From Mycolicibacterium holsaticum DSM 44478 = JCM 12374 (lineage in GTDB: Bacteria > Actinomycetota > Actinomycetes > Mycobacteriales > Mycobacteriaceae), in NCBI RefSeq assembly GCF_019645835.1, contig NZ_CP080998.1, positions 4,402,001 through 4,466,000 of the forward strand: 64,000 nt of DNA, in the 5' to 3' direction. A program made the position numbers and the translations under genes. Below the pieces are notes generated by a model. The model did no database searches. It had not been told where the DNA came from and was given only the letters and a program-made list of their open reading frames with translations. Below, piece by piece: positions 53,961-62,982 of the stretch; within the stretch, counting starts at the first letter, position 1; the number at the start of each line of letters is the position of its first letter.

Positions 53961-55040
53961 TTACCGTTCGGCGGTGGGGATGGCGCCCGTCGGGGCGTCA
54001 TCGTCGACAGTTCGGTGCCGGGAGGTCTCGACGTCGGCGAACTCGCTGCCCACGTGGTGGTGGGTGCCCTCGAGGTCGTCGCGGATCGCGGCCTGCGCGG
54101 CCGGCGGCAGGGTGTGCAGGATCTCGCGCACCCGGGCCTGCCGGCGTGCCACGGCCTGGCGCTCGGGCATGCCCGGTGTGGCCTGGATCTGCGGCGGAAC
54201 GCCTTCGATCTCCTCGACACCGCCGTCGTGGTGGCCGGCGTCGAACATGGCCTGCTCCTCGGCCATCGTCGACTCGTCCTTCTCCTCCGACATCCCGATC
54301 GGACCGATCCGGCGGCCGTTGAGGAACTGCTTGACCACGGGCTCGTCGCTGGTCAGCAGGACTTCGCGGGGTCCGAACATCACCAGGTGCTTGCGGAAGA
54401 GCATGCCCATGTTGTCGGGCACGGTGCGGGCGATGTTGATGTTGTGCGTGACGATGAGGATCGTGCAGTCGATCTGGGCGTTGATGTCGATCAGCAGCTG
54501 TGACAGGTAGGCCGTACGGACGGGGTCCAGACCGGAGTCGGGCTCGTCGCAGAGGATGATCTGCGGGTCGAGCACCAGCGAGCGGGCCAGCCCGGCACGC
54601 TTGCGCATACCGCCGGAGATCTCGCCAGGGAACTTGTTCTCGTCGCCGGCCAGACCGACCAACTCGAGCTTCTCCATGACGATGTTGCGGATCTCGCTTT
54701 CCTTTTTCTTGGTGTGCTCACGCAAGGGGAAAGCGGTGTTGTCGTAGATGCTCATCGAGCCGAACAGCGCGCCGTCCTGGAACATCACGCCGAACAGGGT
54801 GCGGATCTCGTAGAGCTCCTTGGCGGTGCACTGAATGACGTCGGTGCCGTCGACGATGATCTTGCCGCGCTCGGGGCGCAACAGCCCGATCAGCGACTTG
54901 AGAAAGACCGATTTACCGGTACCCGAGGGGCCCAGTAGCACGCTGACCTCACCCGGCGGAATTTCCAGCGTGACGTCTTCCCAAATTCGCTGGGGCCCGA
55001 AGGACTTGGTCAGCCCTTCGACCTGAATGCCAATGCCCAC
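53961..55040 (-). CDS. mceG: ABC transporter ATPase MceG (Mkl)
   Basis: MceG/Mkl is the ATPase that energises the YrbE/Mce lipid importers. The 359-residue length is what I recall for M. tuberculosis Mkl (Rv0655). Walker A GPSGTGKS, the Q-loop MFQDGALFGSM, the signature SGGMRKRAGLARSLVLDP and Walker B IILCDEPDSGLDP are intact. A C-terminal extension beyond residue 255 (AGHHDGGVEEIEG, HTLPPAAQAAIRDDL) is typical of MceG. GTG 55040 has GGAAGGA upstream. It is divergent from the yrbE-mce operon, whereas in many mycobacteria mceG is distant from all mce operons. Confidence 0.95.
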   Translation of the reverse strand: MGIGIQVEGLTKSFGPQRIWEDVTLEIPPGEVSVLLGPSGTGKSVFLKSLIGLLRPERGKIIVDGTDVIQCTAKELYEIRTLFGVMFQDGALFGSMSIYDNTAFPLREHTKKKESEIRNIVMEKLELVGLAGDENKFPGEISGGMRKRAGLARSLVLDPQIILCDEPDSGLDPVRTAYLSQLLIDINAQIDCTILIVTHNINIARTVPDNMGMLFRKHLVMFGPREVLLTSDEPVVKQFLNGRRIGPIGMSEEKDESTMAEEQAMFDAGHHDGGVEEIEGVPPQIQATPGMPERQAVARRQARVREILHTLPPAAQAAIRDDLEGTHHHVGSEFADVETSRHRTVDDDAPTGAIPTAER

Positions 55041-55580
55041 GCGAGATCCTTCCGCCAAATTATCGCACCACACGTGTCCCACCTGTGGTTTGAGTCACTG
55101 TAGCGTACGCCAGTTCCGGACACTGCGGTTGCGCCGGGTCCGATGTCATCAACTCCCAAAATCGGGACTCTTCGCATGTCAGCCGGATCGCGACCCAATG
55201 CAGATGTGGGATTGCACCGCCCTGGAAACATCACGCACTCATTTGCTGTACCTGCGTGACGATGTCGATTTACTGGCGCGCCACGGCGGGTGGCAAATTG
55301 CCAAGCCGGTGCGGATCCCCTGCCCGGCGGGCCGGGTGCTCGAGTGGATTCGACGTTCGGACCGCCGATCCCATAACCCGGTTGATCTTGCTGGGCCGGC
55401 CCGAAGGCTGGAGCACTTGAATGCTCGGTACGGATTGCAAAGCTCGACTACTATCCGCGGTGCGGTGGACCACAGTCGCCCCGGAGAGTGAACCAGATCA
55501 CATATTGACGGGCTGGACACCGCACAAGGTGGTCCGGTCGGTGCCGCGGCAGGTCGGAGCCGACAGGGGGAGACGCATCG
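55041..55580. other. mceG-mce divergent intergenic region, no gene seen
   Basis: This 540-base gap must hold promoters for mceG and the mce operon. An open frame on the plus strand (55027-55491) lacks family motifs and codon bias and is not believed. TTGACG at 55505-55510 is a possible -35 with no good -10 partner. No clear operator was found. Confidence 0.5.
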
Positions 55581-56474
55581 TTGTCGCATCAGTCCGTATG
55601 TGAGCCGCCCCGCGAGCGCGTGTCCGACCGCCAGGGCCGGCCGGACGGAACGTCGCGCGCCCTCGTGGCCAGAACATTGCGCGGCTACGCGCGCGCTCAT
55701 CCGGTCGCCGCCATCGAGACCACCGGCAACCAGGTCATCCTCGGGGTGCGCTGCCTGCAGTTTCTCGTACTCGATATCGTCACCGGCCGCTTTGCCTGGA
55801 AGGAGTTCGTCCGGCAGGGCGCGTTCATGGCGGGCAGCGCTGTCGTGCCGACATTGCTGGTCGCGGTCCCGATCGGGGTGACGTTGTCCGTGCAGTTCGC
55901 GCTGATGGCGGGCCAGGTGGGGGCGACCTCGCTGGCCGGCGCCGCCAGCGGGCTGGCGATTGTGCGGCAGGGCGCCTCGCTGGTGGCCGCGGTCATGATG
56001 GCCTCCGCCGTCGGCTCGGCGATCACCGCCGATCTCGGGTCGCGCACCATGCGCGAGGAGGTCGACGCGTTGAAGGTCATGGGCGTGTCGGTGATCCGGC
56101 GCCTGGTCGTCCCGCGTGCTGCCGCGGCGATGTTGGTCGCCGTCGGGCTCACCGGCACCACGTGCTTCGTGGGCTTTTTCGCCAGCTACCTGTTCAACGT
56201 CTACTTCCAGCACGGGGCACCCGGAAGTTTCGTGAGCACGTTCTCGGCGTTCGCGACCGTCGGTGACCTGGTGCTCGCCTTGTTCAAGGCGGTCCTGTTC
56301 GGCTTGATCGTCGCGGTGGTCGCCTGCGACAAGGGTCTTCGCACCAAGGGCGGGCCTGCCGGGGTGGCGAATTCGGTCAACGCCGCGGTAGTGGAGTCGA
56401 TTCTGGTGCTGATGCTGCTGAACGTGGTGATCAGCCAGGTTTACGTGCTGATGGTGCCGCAGCATGGGCTGTGA
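55581..56474 (+). CDS. yrbEA: Mce permease subunit YrbEA
   Basis: YrbEA and YrbEB are the membrane permease pair that couples MceG to the Mce conduit. The 297-residue protein has five to six helices and the MlaE signature (PTLLVAVPIGVTLSVQFALM, GSAITADLGSRTMREEVDAL, VMGVSVIRRLVVPRAAA). The EVDAL-KVMGV segment is the expected contact with the ATPase. TTG 55581 has GGGGGAG eight bases upstream; GTG 55620 is an alternative that shortens an N-terminus of low conservation. First gene of the operon. Confidence 0.93.
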   Translation: MSHQSVCEPPRERVSDRQGRPDGTSRALVARTLRGYARAHPVAAIETTGNQVILGVRCLQFLVLDIVTGRFAWKEFVRQGAFMAGSAVVPTLLVAVPIGVTLSVQFALMAGQVGATSLAGAASGLAIVRQGASLVAAVMMASAVGSAITADLGSRTMREEVDALKVMGVSVIRRLVVPRAAAAMLVAVGLTGTTCFVGFFASYLFNVYFQHGAPGSFVSTFSAFATVGDLVLALFKAVLFGLIVAVVACDKGLRTKGGPAGVANSVNAAVVESILVLMLLNVVISQVYVLMVPQHGL

Positions 56475-56483
56475 TCCGATCTC

Positions 56484-57341
56484 ATGACGCCCTCGACCTA
56501 TCGGATTCCCGGCACCCGCCCGCTGGTGGCCACCGGCAGCGCCGTCGCGCGGACGGTGCGACGGCTCGGCCACATCCTGTCGTTCTTCATCGAGGCGCTC
56601 GCGTCGATCCCCATGGTGTTGCGGCACTACCGAGCCGAATTTCTTCGGCTGCTCTCCGATGTCACCTGGGGTAACGGTGCGATCGTCGCGGGCGGCGGGA
56701 CGGCGGGCGTCGCGGCGGTGCTCGGCATCAGCGCGGGAGCGATGATCGGCATCGAGGCCTACAACATGCTCGGCATGTTGGGAATGGGGCCGGCAACCGG
56801 TTTTGTGTCCTCGCTGGTCTCCACGCGCGAGCTCATCCCGATGATGGCCGCGCTGGCGTTCGCCATGCAGTCGGGATGTCGGTTCACCGCCCAGCTCGGC
56901 GCGATGCGCATCAACGAGGAAATCGACGCCCTCGAGGCGCTTGCCATTCGGCCCATCCCCTTCCTGGTCTCCACCCGGATGCTGGCGTCGGCGGTGGCGG
57001 TGGTGCCGCTGTACGTCATGTGCCTGTGCCTGGGATACCTGACCGCCCAGGTGGTGGTGAGCCTGTCGGGCGGCGGCTCGACGGGGGCCTACCTGCACTA
57101 CTTTTCGCTGATGCTCAGCGGTACCGACATCATCTACTCGGTGCTCAAGGCGGTGGTGTTCGTCTGGCTGGCCTCGACGATCCAGTGCTACTTCGGCTAC
57201 TTCGCCGCCGGCGGCCCTGAGGGCGTCGGCGTCGCCGCCGGGCACGCCATGCGCGCAGCCATCACCACCGTGGTCATCGTGAACATGCTGCTCACCATGG
57301 CGCTGTGGGGCGCCGCCTCCGGCGCGAGGTTCGGTGGTTGA
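56484..57341 (+). CDS. yrbEB: Mce permease subunit YrbEB
   Basis: The second MlaE-type permease, 285 residues, nine bases after yrbEA. VLGISAGAMIGIEAYNMLGM, SGCRFTAQLGAMRINEEIDAL and ALAIRPIPFLVSTRMLASAV are the conserved segments; INEEIDALEAL is the coupling loop. Five to six membrane helices follow the YrbEB pattern. It ends three bases before mceA. It probably forms a heterodimer with YrbEA on two MceG subunits. Confidence 0.93.
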   Translation: MTPSTYRIPGTRPLVATGSAVARTVRRLGHILSFFIEALASIPMVLRHYRAEFLRLLSDVTWGNGAIVAGGGTAGVAAVLGISAGAMIGIEAYNMLGMLGMGPATGFVSSLVSTRELIPMMAALAFAMQSGCRFTAQLGAMRINEEIDALEALAIRPIPFLVSTRMLASAVAVVPLYVMCLCLGYLTAQVVVSLSGGGSTGAYLHYFSLMLSGTDIIYSVLKAVVFVWLASTIQCYFGYFAAGGPEGVGVAAGHAMRAAITTVVIVNMLLTMALWGAASGARFGG

Positions 57342-57343
57342 GC

Positions 57344-58711
57344 ATGGGCAACTCGATCGAACCCAACGGCCGCGGCTGGTCTGACCGCCAACTGCTGATC
57401 GGCGGTGTCGTCGTGCTGGTCGCTGCGACGTTGATCACCGGTGTGCTGTTGGCCAAGTCGCAGGGCCATCTGGATCGCCATATCCGGGTGACCGCCGAAC
57501 TGGTCAACGTGGGCGACGGCTTACCCGAGCGCGCCGACGTCAAATTCCGCGGCGTGCTGGTCGGTGCGGTCAAAAGCGTGCAGCCCGCGCTCTACGGCCG
57601 GCCCAACATCGTCACGATCAACCTCACCCCTGAGGCGGCCCAGGGTATTCCGGAAACCGTCACCGCACGTGTGGTGCCCAGCAACGTCTTCGCCGTCTCC
57701 TCAGTCCAGCTGGTCGACAACGGCGACGCGCCCCCGCTGCACAACGGCGCCGTCATCACCGAAGACACCCAGCTGCCCACCGTGCTCTTCCAGACCACCA
57801 TCGACCGGGTGCGCCAGATCCTGGCCGCGACCCAGCGCGACGGCACCGATCCGCCGGTCGGAATGATCAACCTGCTCGCCGAAGCCACCGATCACCGCGG
57901 CGACACGCTGTTGATTTCGGGCGCCCGGATACAGCGCATCCTCACCGAGCTGAACCGGTTGATCGCCACGAACTCCGATGAGCCGTCGACGGTTTCAGCG
58001 CTCAGCGAGATGGCTGAAACGTTGTCCGCCACTGTCCCGGGGCTCGTCGACTCCATGGACAACGCAGTGGTGCCGATGCGCACGATCGCCGAAAAGCAAG
58101 CGGAGCTGCAGAGCCTGCTGTCTGCCGGGCTGAACACTTCGGCCACCGCGGCCACCGCGTTCGACAACCACGCCGACCAGCTCATCGGAATCACCACCCA
58201 CCTGGAACCGGTCGTCGGCGTACTGGCCATGAACCACGACAAGTTCTTGCCCATGGCCACCCGGCTCACCCGCCTTTCGGAGAAGGCCATGACGGATGCC
58301 TGGGACGACGAACACCAGATGTTCAGCGGCAACTTCATCCTGTCGTTCACCCCGCTGCGGACCTATGTCCGCGCTGACTGCCCGCGCTACGGCCCCCTCG
58401 AGGGACCCAGTTGCCACACCGCACCCGAGACGCCGCAGAAGTTCGACATCCCGCAGGTGCTGTTGCCCGAGAGCTACGAGCCACCGCCCGACCTAGCCCC
58501 ACCGCCCGGCACGCCGCTGCCCGCAGAGTTCACCGCACCGGCGTCCTACGGCGGAAACGTCGGACCCGTCGGCAGCGACGGTGAACGCGAACAACTTTCA
58601 ACGATCCTCGGCGAGGACGTGAACAGCGCCCAGCAGGTCCTGCTCGGCCCGGTTGCCCGCGGCACGGCCGTCACGGTCAGCCCTGCCCCCAGCGACGCGG
58701 GTGGCCGATGA
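57344..58711 (+). CDS. mceA: Mce-family protein MceA
   Basis: A 455-residue MceA subunit. One N-terminal helix (LLIGGVVVLVAATLITGVLL) anchors it, followed by the MCE/MlaD domain at about residues 45-120 (VTAELVNVGDGLPERADVKF, GVLVGAVKSV) and a long helical region that builds the tunnel. The C-terminus is Pro-rich (PPPDLAPPPGTPLP). The lipid carried by this operon is not predictable. ATG 57344 is chosen; the stop overlaps mceB as ATGA. Confidence 0.93.
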   Translation: MGNSIEPNGRGWSDRQLLIGGVVVLVAATLITGVLLAKSQGHLDRHIRVTAELVNVGDGLPERADVKFRGVLVGAVKSVQPALYGRPNIVTINLTPEAAQGIPETVTARVVPSNVFAVSSVQLVDNGDAPPLHNGAVITEDTQLPTVLFQTTIDRVRQILAATQRDGTDPPVGMINLLAEATDHRGDTLLISGARIQRILTELNRLIATNSDEPSTVSALSEMAETLSATVPGLVDSMDNAVVPMRTIAEKQAELQSLLSAGLNTSATAATAFDNHADQLIGITTHLEPVVGVLAMNHDKFLPMATRLTRLSEKAMTDAWDDEHQMFSGNFILSFTPLRTYVRADCPRYGPLEGPSCHTAPETPQKFDIPQVLLPESYEPPPDLAPPPGTPLPAEFTAPASYGGNVGPVGSDGEREQLSTILGEDVNSAQQVLLGPVARGTAVTVSPAPSDAGGR

Positions 58712-59760
58712 AGTTCCGCAGCGCGTTGATCGGCTTTTCCACCTTCATGGTGGTGGCAATGGTGCTGACCGTGCTCGTCTACGGCACCCTGCGCCGCGAC
58801 CCGGACGGTCCGACCGACAGCTATTCGGCGTTGTTCACCGACGTGACCGGGTTGGGCGGCGGCGACGACGTCCGTGTCGCCGGCGTGCGCGTGGGCCGCG
58901 TCGATGCGGTCACCCTGGTCGCGGACGTCGCGCAGGTCACCTTCCAGATCGACAGCGAGCAGTCGATCTACCCCGACACCGTCGCGTCGGTGATGTACCA
59001 GAACATCGTCGGCCAGCGGTATCTCGGACTGTCCCGCGACCGCAGTAGCGCCCCGGCCCAGCCGCTGCCTGCGGGCAGCCAGATCCCGTTGGAGCGCACC
59101 GAACCCTCCTTCGACGTCGGTGCGCTGCTCAACGGCTTCGAGCCGCTGTTCACGTTGCTCGATCCGACGCAGGTGGACCGGTTGACCAACGCCATGATCG
59201 ACGCGTTCCAAGGTGATTCGGTCGACGTCGCCCAGTTCGTCGCCCAAACCGCCGAGCTCACCGCCACTTTCGCGGGCCCCGACGAGATCCTCGGTGACGT
59301 GATCGACAACCTCGACACCATTGTGGGCGACCTCGCCGCCCAGGACGCCAACCTCGGCGGTGTGATCACCACGGCACACGCGATGGTGTCCGAACTCAAT
59401 AGCCGACGCGAGCACCTCACCGCGTCGGCCGGATCGTTGAATCGCACCGCCGCCCGGATCGCCGCGATCGGGGATGCGGTCTACCCGCAGATGTCCGAAC
59501 TGCTGCACCGCGAACCCGGATTCGTCCAGCACCTCGCCGGAATGCCCGACCAGTTGGCCTTCCTCGGCTCGAACACACCGCTGGTGCTCAAGGGGTTGGC
59601 GCGGGTATCAGGCGACGGCGCGTACGGAAACGCCTACGGCTGCAGCGTGAACCTGATGGGCTTCTTCCCCGGCCTCACCGAACTGGTGCCCAAGATCGTT
59701 GAACTGGCCTCCCCGGGCAACGTTGTGAAGAACTCGCAGAAATGCAGGCCCACCCCATGA
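58708..59760 (+). CDS. mceB: Mce-family protein MceB
   Basis: A 350-residue Mce subunit with an N-terminal anchor (ALIGFSTFMVVAMVLTVLVYG), an MCE domain (SALFTDVTGLGGGDDVRVAG, VRVGRVDAVTLV) and a helical part (VAQFVAQTAELTATFAGPDE). ATG 58708 overlaps mceA and the TGA overlaps mceC. The Cys in the C-terminus (NSQKCRP) is typical of MceB. Confidence 0.93.
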   Translation: MKFRSALIGFSTFMVVAMVLTVLVYGTLRRDPDGPTDSYSALFTDVTGLGGGDDVRVAGVRVGRVDAVTLVADVAQVTFQIDSEQSIYPDTVASVMYQNIVGQRYLGLSRDRSSAPAQPLPAGSQIPLERTEPSFDVGALLNGFEPLFTLLDPTQVDRLTNAMIDAFQGDSVDVAQFVAQTAELTATFAGPDEILGDVIDNLDTIVGDLAAQDANLGGVITTAHAMVSELNSRREHLTASAGSLNRTAARIAAIGDAVYPQMSELLHREPGFVQHLAGMPDQLAFLGSNTPLVLKGLARVSGDGAYGNAYGCSVNLMGFFPGLTELVPKIVELASPGNVVKNSQKCRPTP

Positions 59761-60791
59761 CACCGAAGTCGACACGCATCCCGCGGCTGGAGTCCTACCC
59801 CCCGTTCTGGATCGGGCTGGTCGCGCTCGTGATGGCCGCCGTTGTGGTCGCCGCCCTGCTGATCGCGCGCACCGCAGGCTTCGGATACACCAGCTACCAC
59901 GCGGAATTCGCCCAAGCCGCACAGCTGCGCGTCGGAGACAACGTCAGCGTCGCGGGCATCAGCGTTGGCGAGGTCAAGTCGGTCGCGTTGGCCGGTGACC
60001 GCGTTGTCGTCGCGCTGCGGGTGCGTGACGACGTCAGGTTGGGCGCGCAGACCCGGGCCGCGATCAAGCTGACCACGCTGCTGGGATCGCGTTACGTCGA
60101 GCTGCGACCCCGCGGCGAAGAACCGCTGCAGGACAAGCTGATCCGACTGACATACACCGAGGTGCCCTACGACCTGCAGTCGTTGCTGGCGGACTCGACG
60201 TCGACGTTCGAACAGGTGGACACCGGCCGGCTCGCGTCCGCGCTGACCGTGCTCTCCGAGCAACTCGACGGGCTGCCCGAGGCGTTGCCACAGGCCATGA
60301 CGAACCTGCAGCGCCTGTCGGGGATCATTGCGGCACGCCGCGACCAGATCGGCACGCTGCTGCAGGCGAGCGCGACGCTGACCGACACCCTGCGCCGCCA
60401 GCAGGCCAACCTGGGCCAGCTGGTCTTTCAGGGCAGGGACCTGTTGGCGGAGATCATATCCCGGCAACAGTCCTTTCGGCAGCTGATGTCGTCGCTGACC
60501 CAGCTGGTCAACCTGCTGAGCAAGGCCGTGGTCGCCGACCGGCCCGCGGCCCAGAAGCTGGTGGACGACCTGCTGGAGCTCAGCGCGATGGCCGCCGAGC
60601 ACGATGACCTGTTCCGAAACACCCTGCAGACCTTGCCGATTCCGATCCGCAATCTCACCAACGCCAGCGGCACGGCACCGGCCCTCGATATCTTTCCGGC
60701 GAACGGAATCCTCATCGACGACTGGATGTGCGCGATCAGCGGCCGCGCCACCCAGTTCAACCTGGTCGAGTACTTCAAGGACTGCGCATGA
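59757..60791 (+). CDS. mceC: Mce-family protein MceC
   Basis: A 344-residue Mce subunit with anchor WIGLVALVMAAVVVAALLIA, MCE domain (FAQAAQLRVGDNVSVAGISV, GEVKSVALAGDRVVV) and the helical tunnel region (LLQASATLTDTLRRQQANLG). The ATG at 59757 lies within the mceB end as ATGA, so coupling is expected. The C-terminal WMCAISGR and FKDCA carry Cys residues that may form a disulphide. Confidence 0.93.
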   Translation: MTPKSTRIPRLESYPPFWIGLVALVMAAVVVAALLIARTAGFGYTSYHAEFAQAAQLRVGDNVSVAGISVGEVKSVALAGDRVVVALRVRDDVRLGAQTRAAIKLTTLLGSRYVELRPRGEEPLQDKLIRLTYTEVPYDLQSLLADSTSTFEQVDTGRLASALTVLSEQLDGLPEALPQAMTNLQRLSGIIAARRDQIGTLLQASATLTDTLRRQQANLGQLVFQGRDLLAEIISRQQSFRQLMSSLTQLVNLLSKAVVADRPAAQKLVDDLLELSAMAAEHDDLFRNTLQTLPIPIRNLTNASGTAPALDIFPANGILIDDWMCAISGRATQFNLVEYFKDCA

Positions 60792-61891
60792 AAAAGCTCG
60801 TCCTCGCATGCGTGGTAGGGGTGCTCGCGGTGACAGCCATCGGCTACCTCACCGCGGCCAAATCGGGCATCGCGTCGCGCCCCATCACCGTCTCGGCTCA
60901 GTTCGACGAGGCCTCCGGCCTGTACCCGGGCAACGCCGTCGAGGTGCTCGGCATGCAGGTCGGCACGGTGCAAAGTGTCACGGCCAAGGGCTCCTACGTC
61001 GAGGTGGTGCTGAGCATCGACGAGGACATCCAGGTACCCGCCGATGTGATGGCCGCGACGATCTCGAGTTCGATCCTCACCGACCGCCGGGTCGCGCTGT
61101 CCCCGGCCTACACCGGCGGGCCAGTGCTCGAGGACCACGACGTGATTCCACTCGACCGGACCCGTACACCGGTCGGCTTCGACCGCGTGCTGGCCACCAT
61201 CGACAGGCTCATGGCGGCCATGAACGGCGACGGTCACGGCGGCGGGCCGCTGGCGGATCTGGTGAACGTCGGTGCCGAAACCGTTGCGGGTAAAGGGAAC
61301 GACATCAAGGGCGCGCTCGATCAGCTGTCGAAGGCATTGCGGATGACCTCCGACGGAGCCCAGACCAAAGACGACCTCACCACGATCGTCACCAGCCTGA
61401 GCGCGTTGGCCAAGGCGGCGTCGGACAACGACGCGACGATCCGCGAGTTCGGTTCGCTGGTGCGTGCCACCAGCGCGGTGCTGGCCGCCGAGAACTTCGG
61501 TTCGGGCACCACCGGCCGACGCACCAACGAGGTGCTCGAGGCCGCCGCCGATCTGCTGGAGGAGAACAGAGACACGATCAACCAGGCCGTCACCAACGGC
61601 GATGTCCTGCTGACGGCGACCAACGACCACAACCGTGAACTCGCCGAGACGTTCGACCTGCTGCCGTTGTTGCTGGAAAACGTCTACAACGCGATCGATG
61701 TGAACAACGGGTCTTTACGCGCCCATGCCCTGGTCGACAAGATGATGTTCGACAGCCAGATGACCAAAGAGGTCTGCAATCTCATGGGTCTGCGCCAACT
61801 CGGTTGCAGCACCGGCACATTGCAGGACTATGGACCGGACTTCGGGTTGACCTACATGCTCGATTCCATGGCACGGATGGGTCAGCGATGA
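60788..61891 (+). CDS. mceD: Mce-family protein MceD
   Basis: A 367-residue Mce subunit with anchor KLVLACVVGVLAVTAIGYLT and MCE domain (SAQFDEASGLYPGNAVEVLG, MQVGTVQSVTAKG), followed by helices (ALDQLSKALRMTSDGAQTKD). The Met/Cys-rich C-terminus (VCNLMGLRQLGCSTG) is like that of other MceD proteins. Overlaps with mceC and mceE are four bases each. Confidence 0.93.
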   Translation: MKKLVLACVVGVLAVTAIGYLTAAKSGIASRPITVSAQFDEASGLYPGNAVEVLGMQVGTVQSVTAKGSYVEVVLSIDEDIQVPADVMAATISSSILTDRRVALSPAYTGGPVLEDHDVIPLDRTRTPVGFDRVLATIDRLMAAMNGDGHGGGPLADLVNVGAETVAGKGNDIKGALDQLSKALRMTSDGAQTKDDLTTIVTSLSALAKAASDNDATIREFGSLVRATSAVLAAENFGSGTTGRRTNEVLEAAADLLEENRDTINQAVTNGDVLLTATNDHNRELAETFDLLPLLLENVYNAIDVNNGSLRAHALVDKMMFDSQMTKEVCNLMGLRQLGCSTGTLQDYGPDFGLTYMLDSMARMGQR

Positions 61892-62982
61892 GCCTGCGCT
61901 TGCGTCGTTGGGTTGTCCTGGGCGTCAGTGCCGTTCTGGTGCTCAGCGGTTGCGCCGCGCCGAGTCTGGACAGCATTCCGCTGCCGGCGCCCTCGGTGGG
62001 CTCGGAGTCCTACACGTTGACCGCGACGTTCGCCAACGCGCTCAACCTGCCGTTGAAGGCCAAGGTCCGCCTCGGCGGTGCCGACATCGGTCAGGTCGTG
62101 TCGATGAAGTCCGAGGACTACACCGCCGTGGTCACCATGCAGATCCGAAATGGGGTGCAGCTGCCCTTCGGTTCGACGGCCGAACTGCGCACCGCCACCC
62201 CGCTCGGCGACGTCTACGTGGCGGTGAAGCCGCCAGCGACACCGGGGCAGGCACTGCTCGCCGACGGCGACAACCTCGGGCTGGGGTCCACTGGGTCCGC
62301 GGCGACGGTCGAAGCCGTGCTGAGCTCGGCGGCCGTGCTGGTCAACGGTGGCGTCGTGCGCAACCTGACCAAGTTGGCCAACGGTGTGGGAAGTGCCGCA
62401 GGCGACAACGGCGACGCCTTCCGCGACCTTATGCGCCAATCCAACCAGCTCGCCGAGACGCTCAGCGGCCGCACTGAGCAGATCCGGACCGCGCTCGACA
62501 ACACCGCGACGCTGGTCGACACGGTCAACAGCCGACAGGACAGCATCAACGATCTGCTCGCCGCGTCGTCACCGGCCATCGGTGCGGTCGACACCCGCGA
62601 GCTGATCGACCTCCTCGATACGACCGGCGCCATGTCGCGACAGCTGTCGAGGTTCCCGTCGCTTCAGGGCACTGACACCCGCAGCATGGTGGCCGATATC
62701 AACGCGCTCTCACGGGCTGCCAACGATGTGGTGGTCAGCCCGGACACCAGCATGCTCGCGATGAGCCGCATGCTGCCGCCCATGGTCAAGGCGACGTCGG
62801 GTACCGCGATCGCCGGCAGAGGCACGCTGGCGAAGCTGGCCCTCGGCAACTGGCCGGACATCGGCTATCTGGGGGACCCGCAGTTCCACGGTCCCAAACG
62901 GGCGGACTGGCACTTCATGGTCGGCAGCCTGAAGTACACCCTGTTCCGGTTGCAGGAACGCGTCGTCGGGCAGGGACCGTGA
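61888..62982 (+). CDS. mceE: Mce-family lipoprotein MceE
   Basis: A 364-residue lipoprotein Mce subunit. A signal peptide (VVLGVSAVLVLSGC) with an LSGC lipobox places it on the outer face of the membrane, as is usual for MceE (Lpr-type) proteins. The MCE domain reads ATFANALNLPLKAKVRLGGA and DIGQVVSMKSEDYTAVV. Overlaps: ATGA with mceD and one base (TGATG) with mceF. Confidence 0.93.
   Translation: MSLRLRRWVVLGVSAVLVLSGCAAPSLDSIPLPAPSVGSESYTLTATFANALNLPLKAKVRLGGADIGQVVSMKSEDYTAVVTMQIRNGVQLPFGSTAELRTATPLGDVYVAVKPPATPGQALLADGDNLGLGSTGSAATVEAVLSSAAVLVNGGVVRNLTKLANGVGSAAGDNGDAFRDLMRQSNQLAETLSGRTEQIRTALDNTATLVDTVNSRQDSINDLLAASSPAIGAVDTRELIDLLDTTGAMSRQLSRFPSLQGTDTRSMVADINALSRAANDVVVSPDTSMLAMSRMLPPMVKATSGTAIAGRGTLAKLALGNWPDIGYLGDPQFHGPKRADWHFMVGSLKYTLFRLQERVVGQGP

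Noticed and set aside
55027..55491. A 154-codon plus-strand frame in the mceG-yrbEA gap
   Set aside because: It overlaps the mceG start, has Cys/His/Arg-rich composition without a family match and no ribosome binding site.
55239..57245. A 668-codon minus-strand frame opposite yrbEA/yrbEB
   Set aside because: His/Arg/Gly-rich translation typical of shadows; the plus-strand permeases have clear MlaE motifs.
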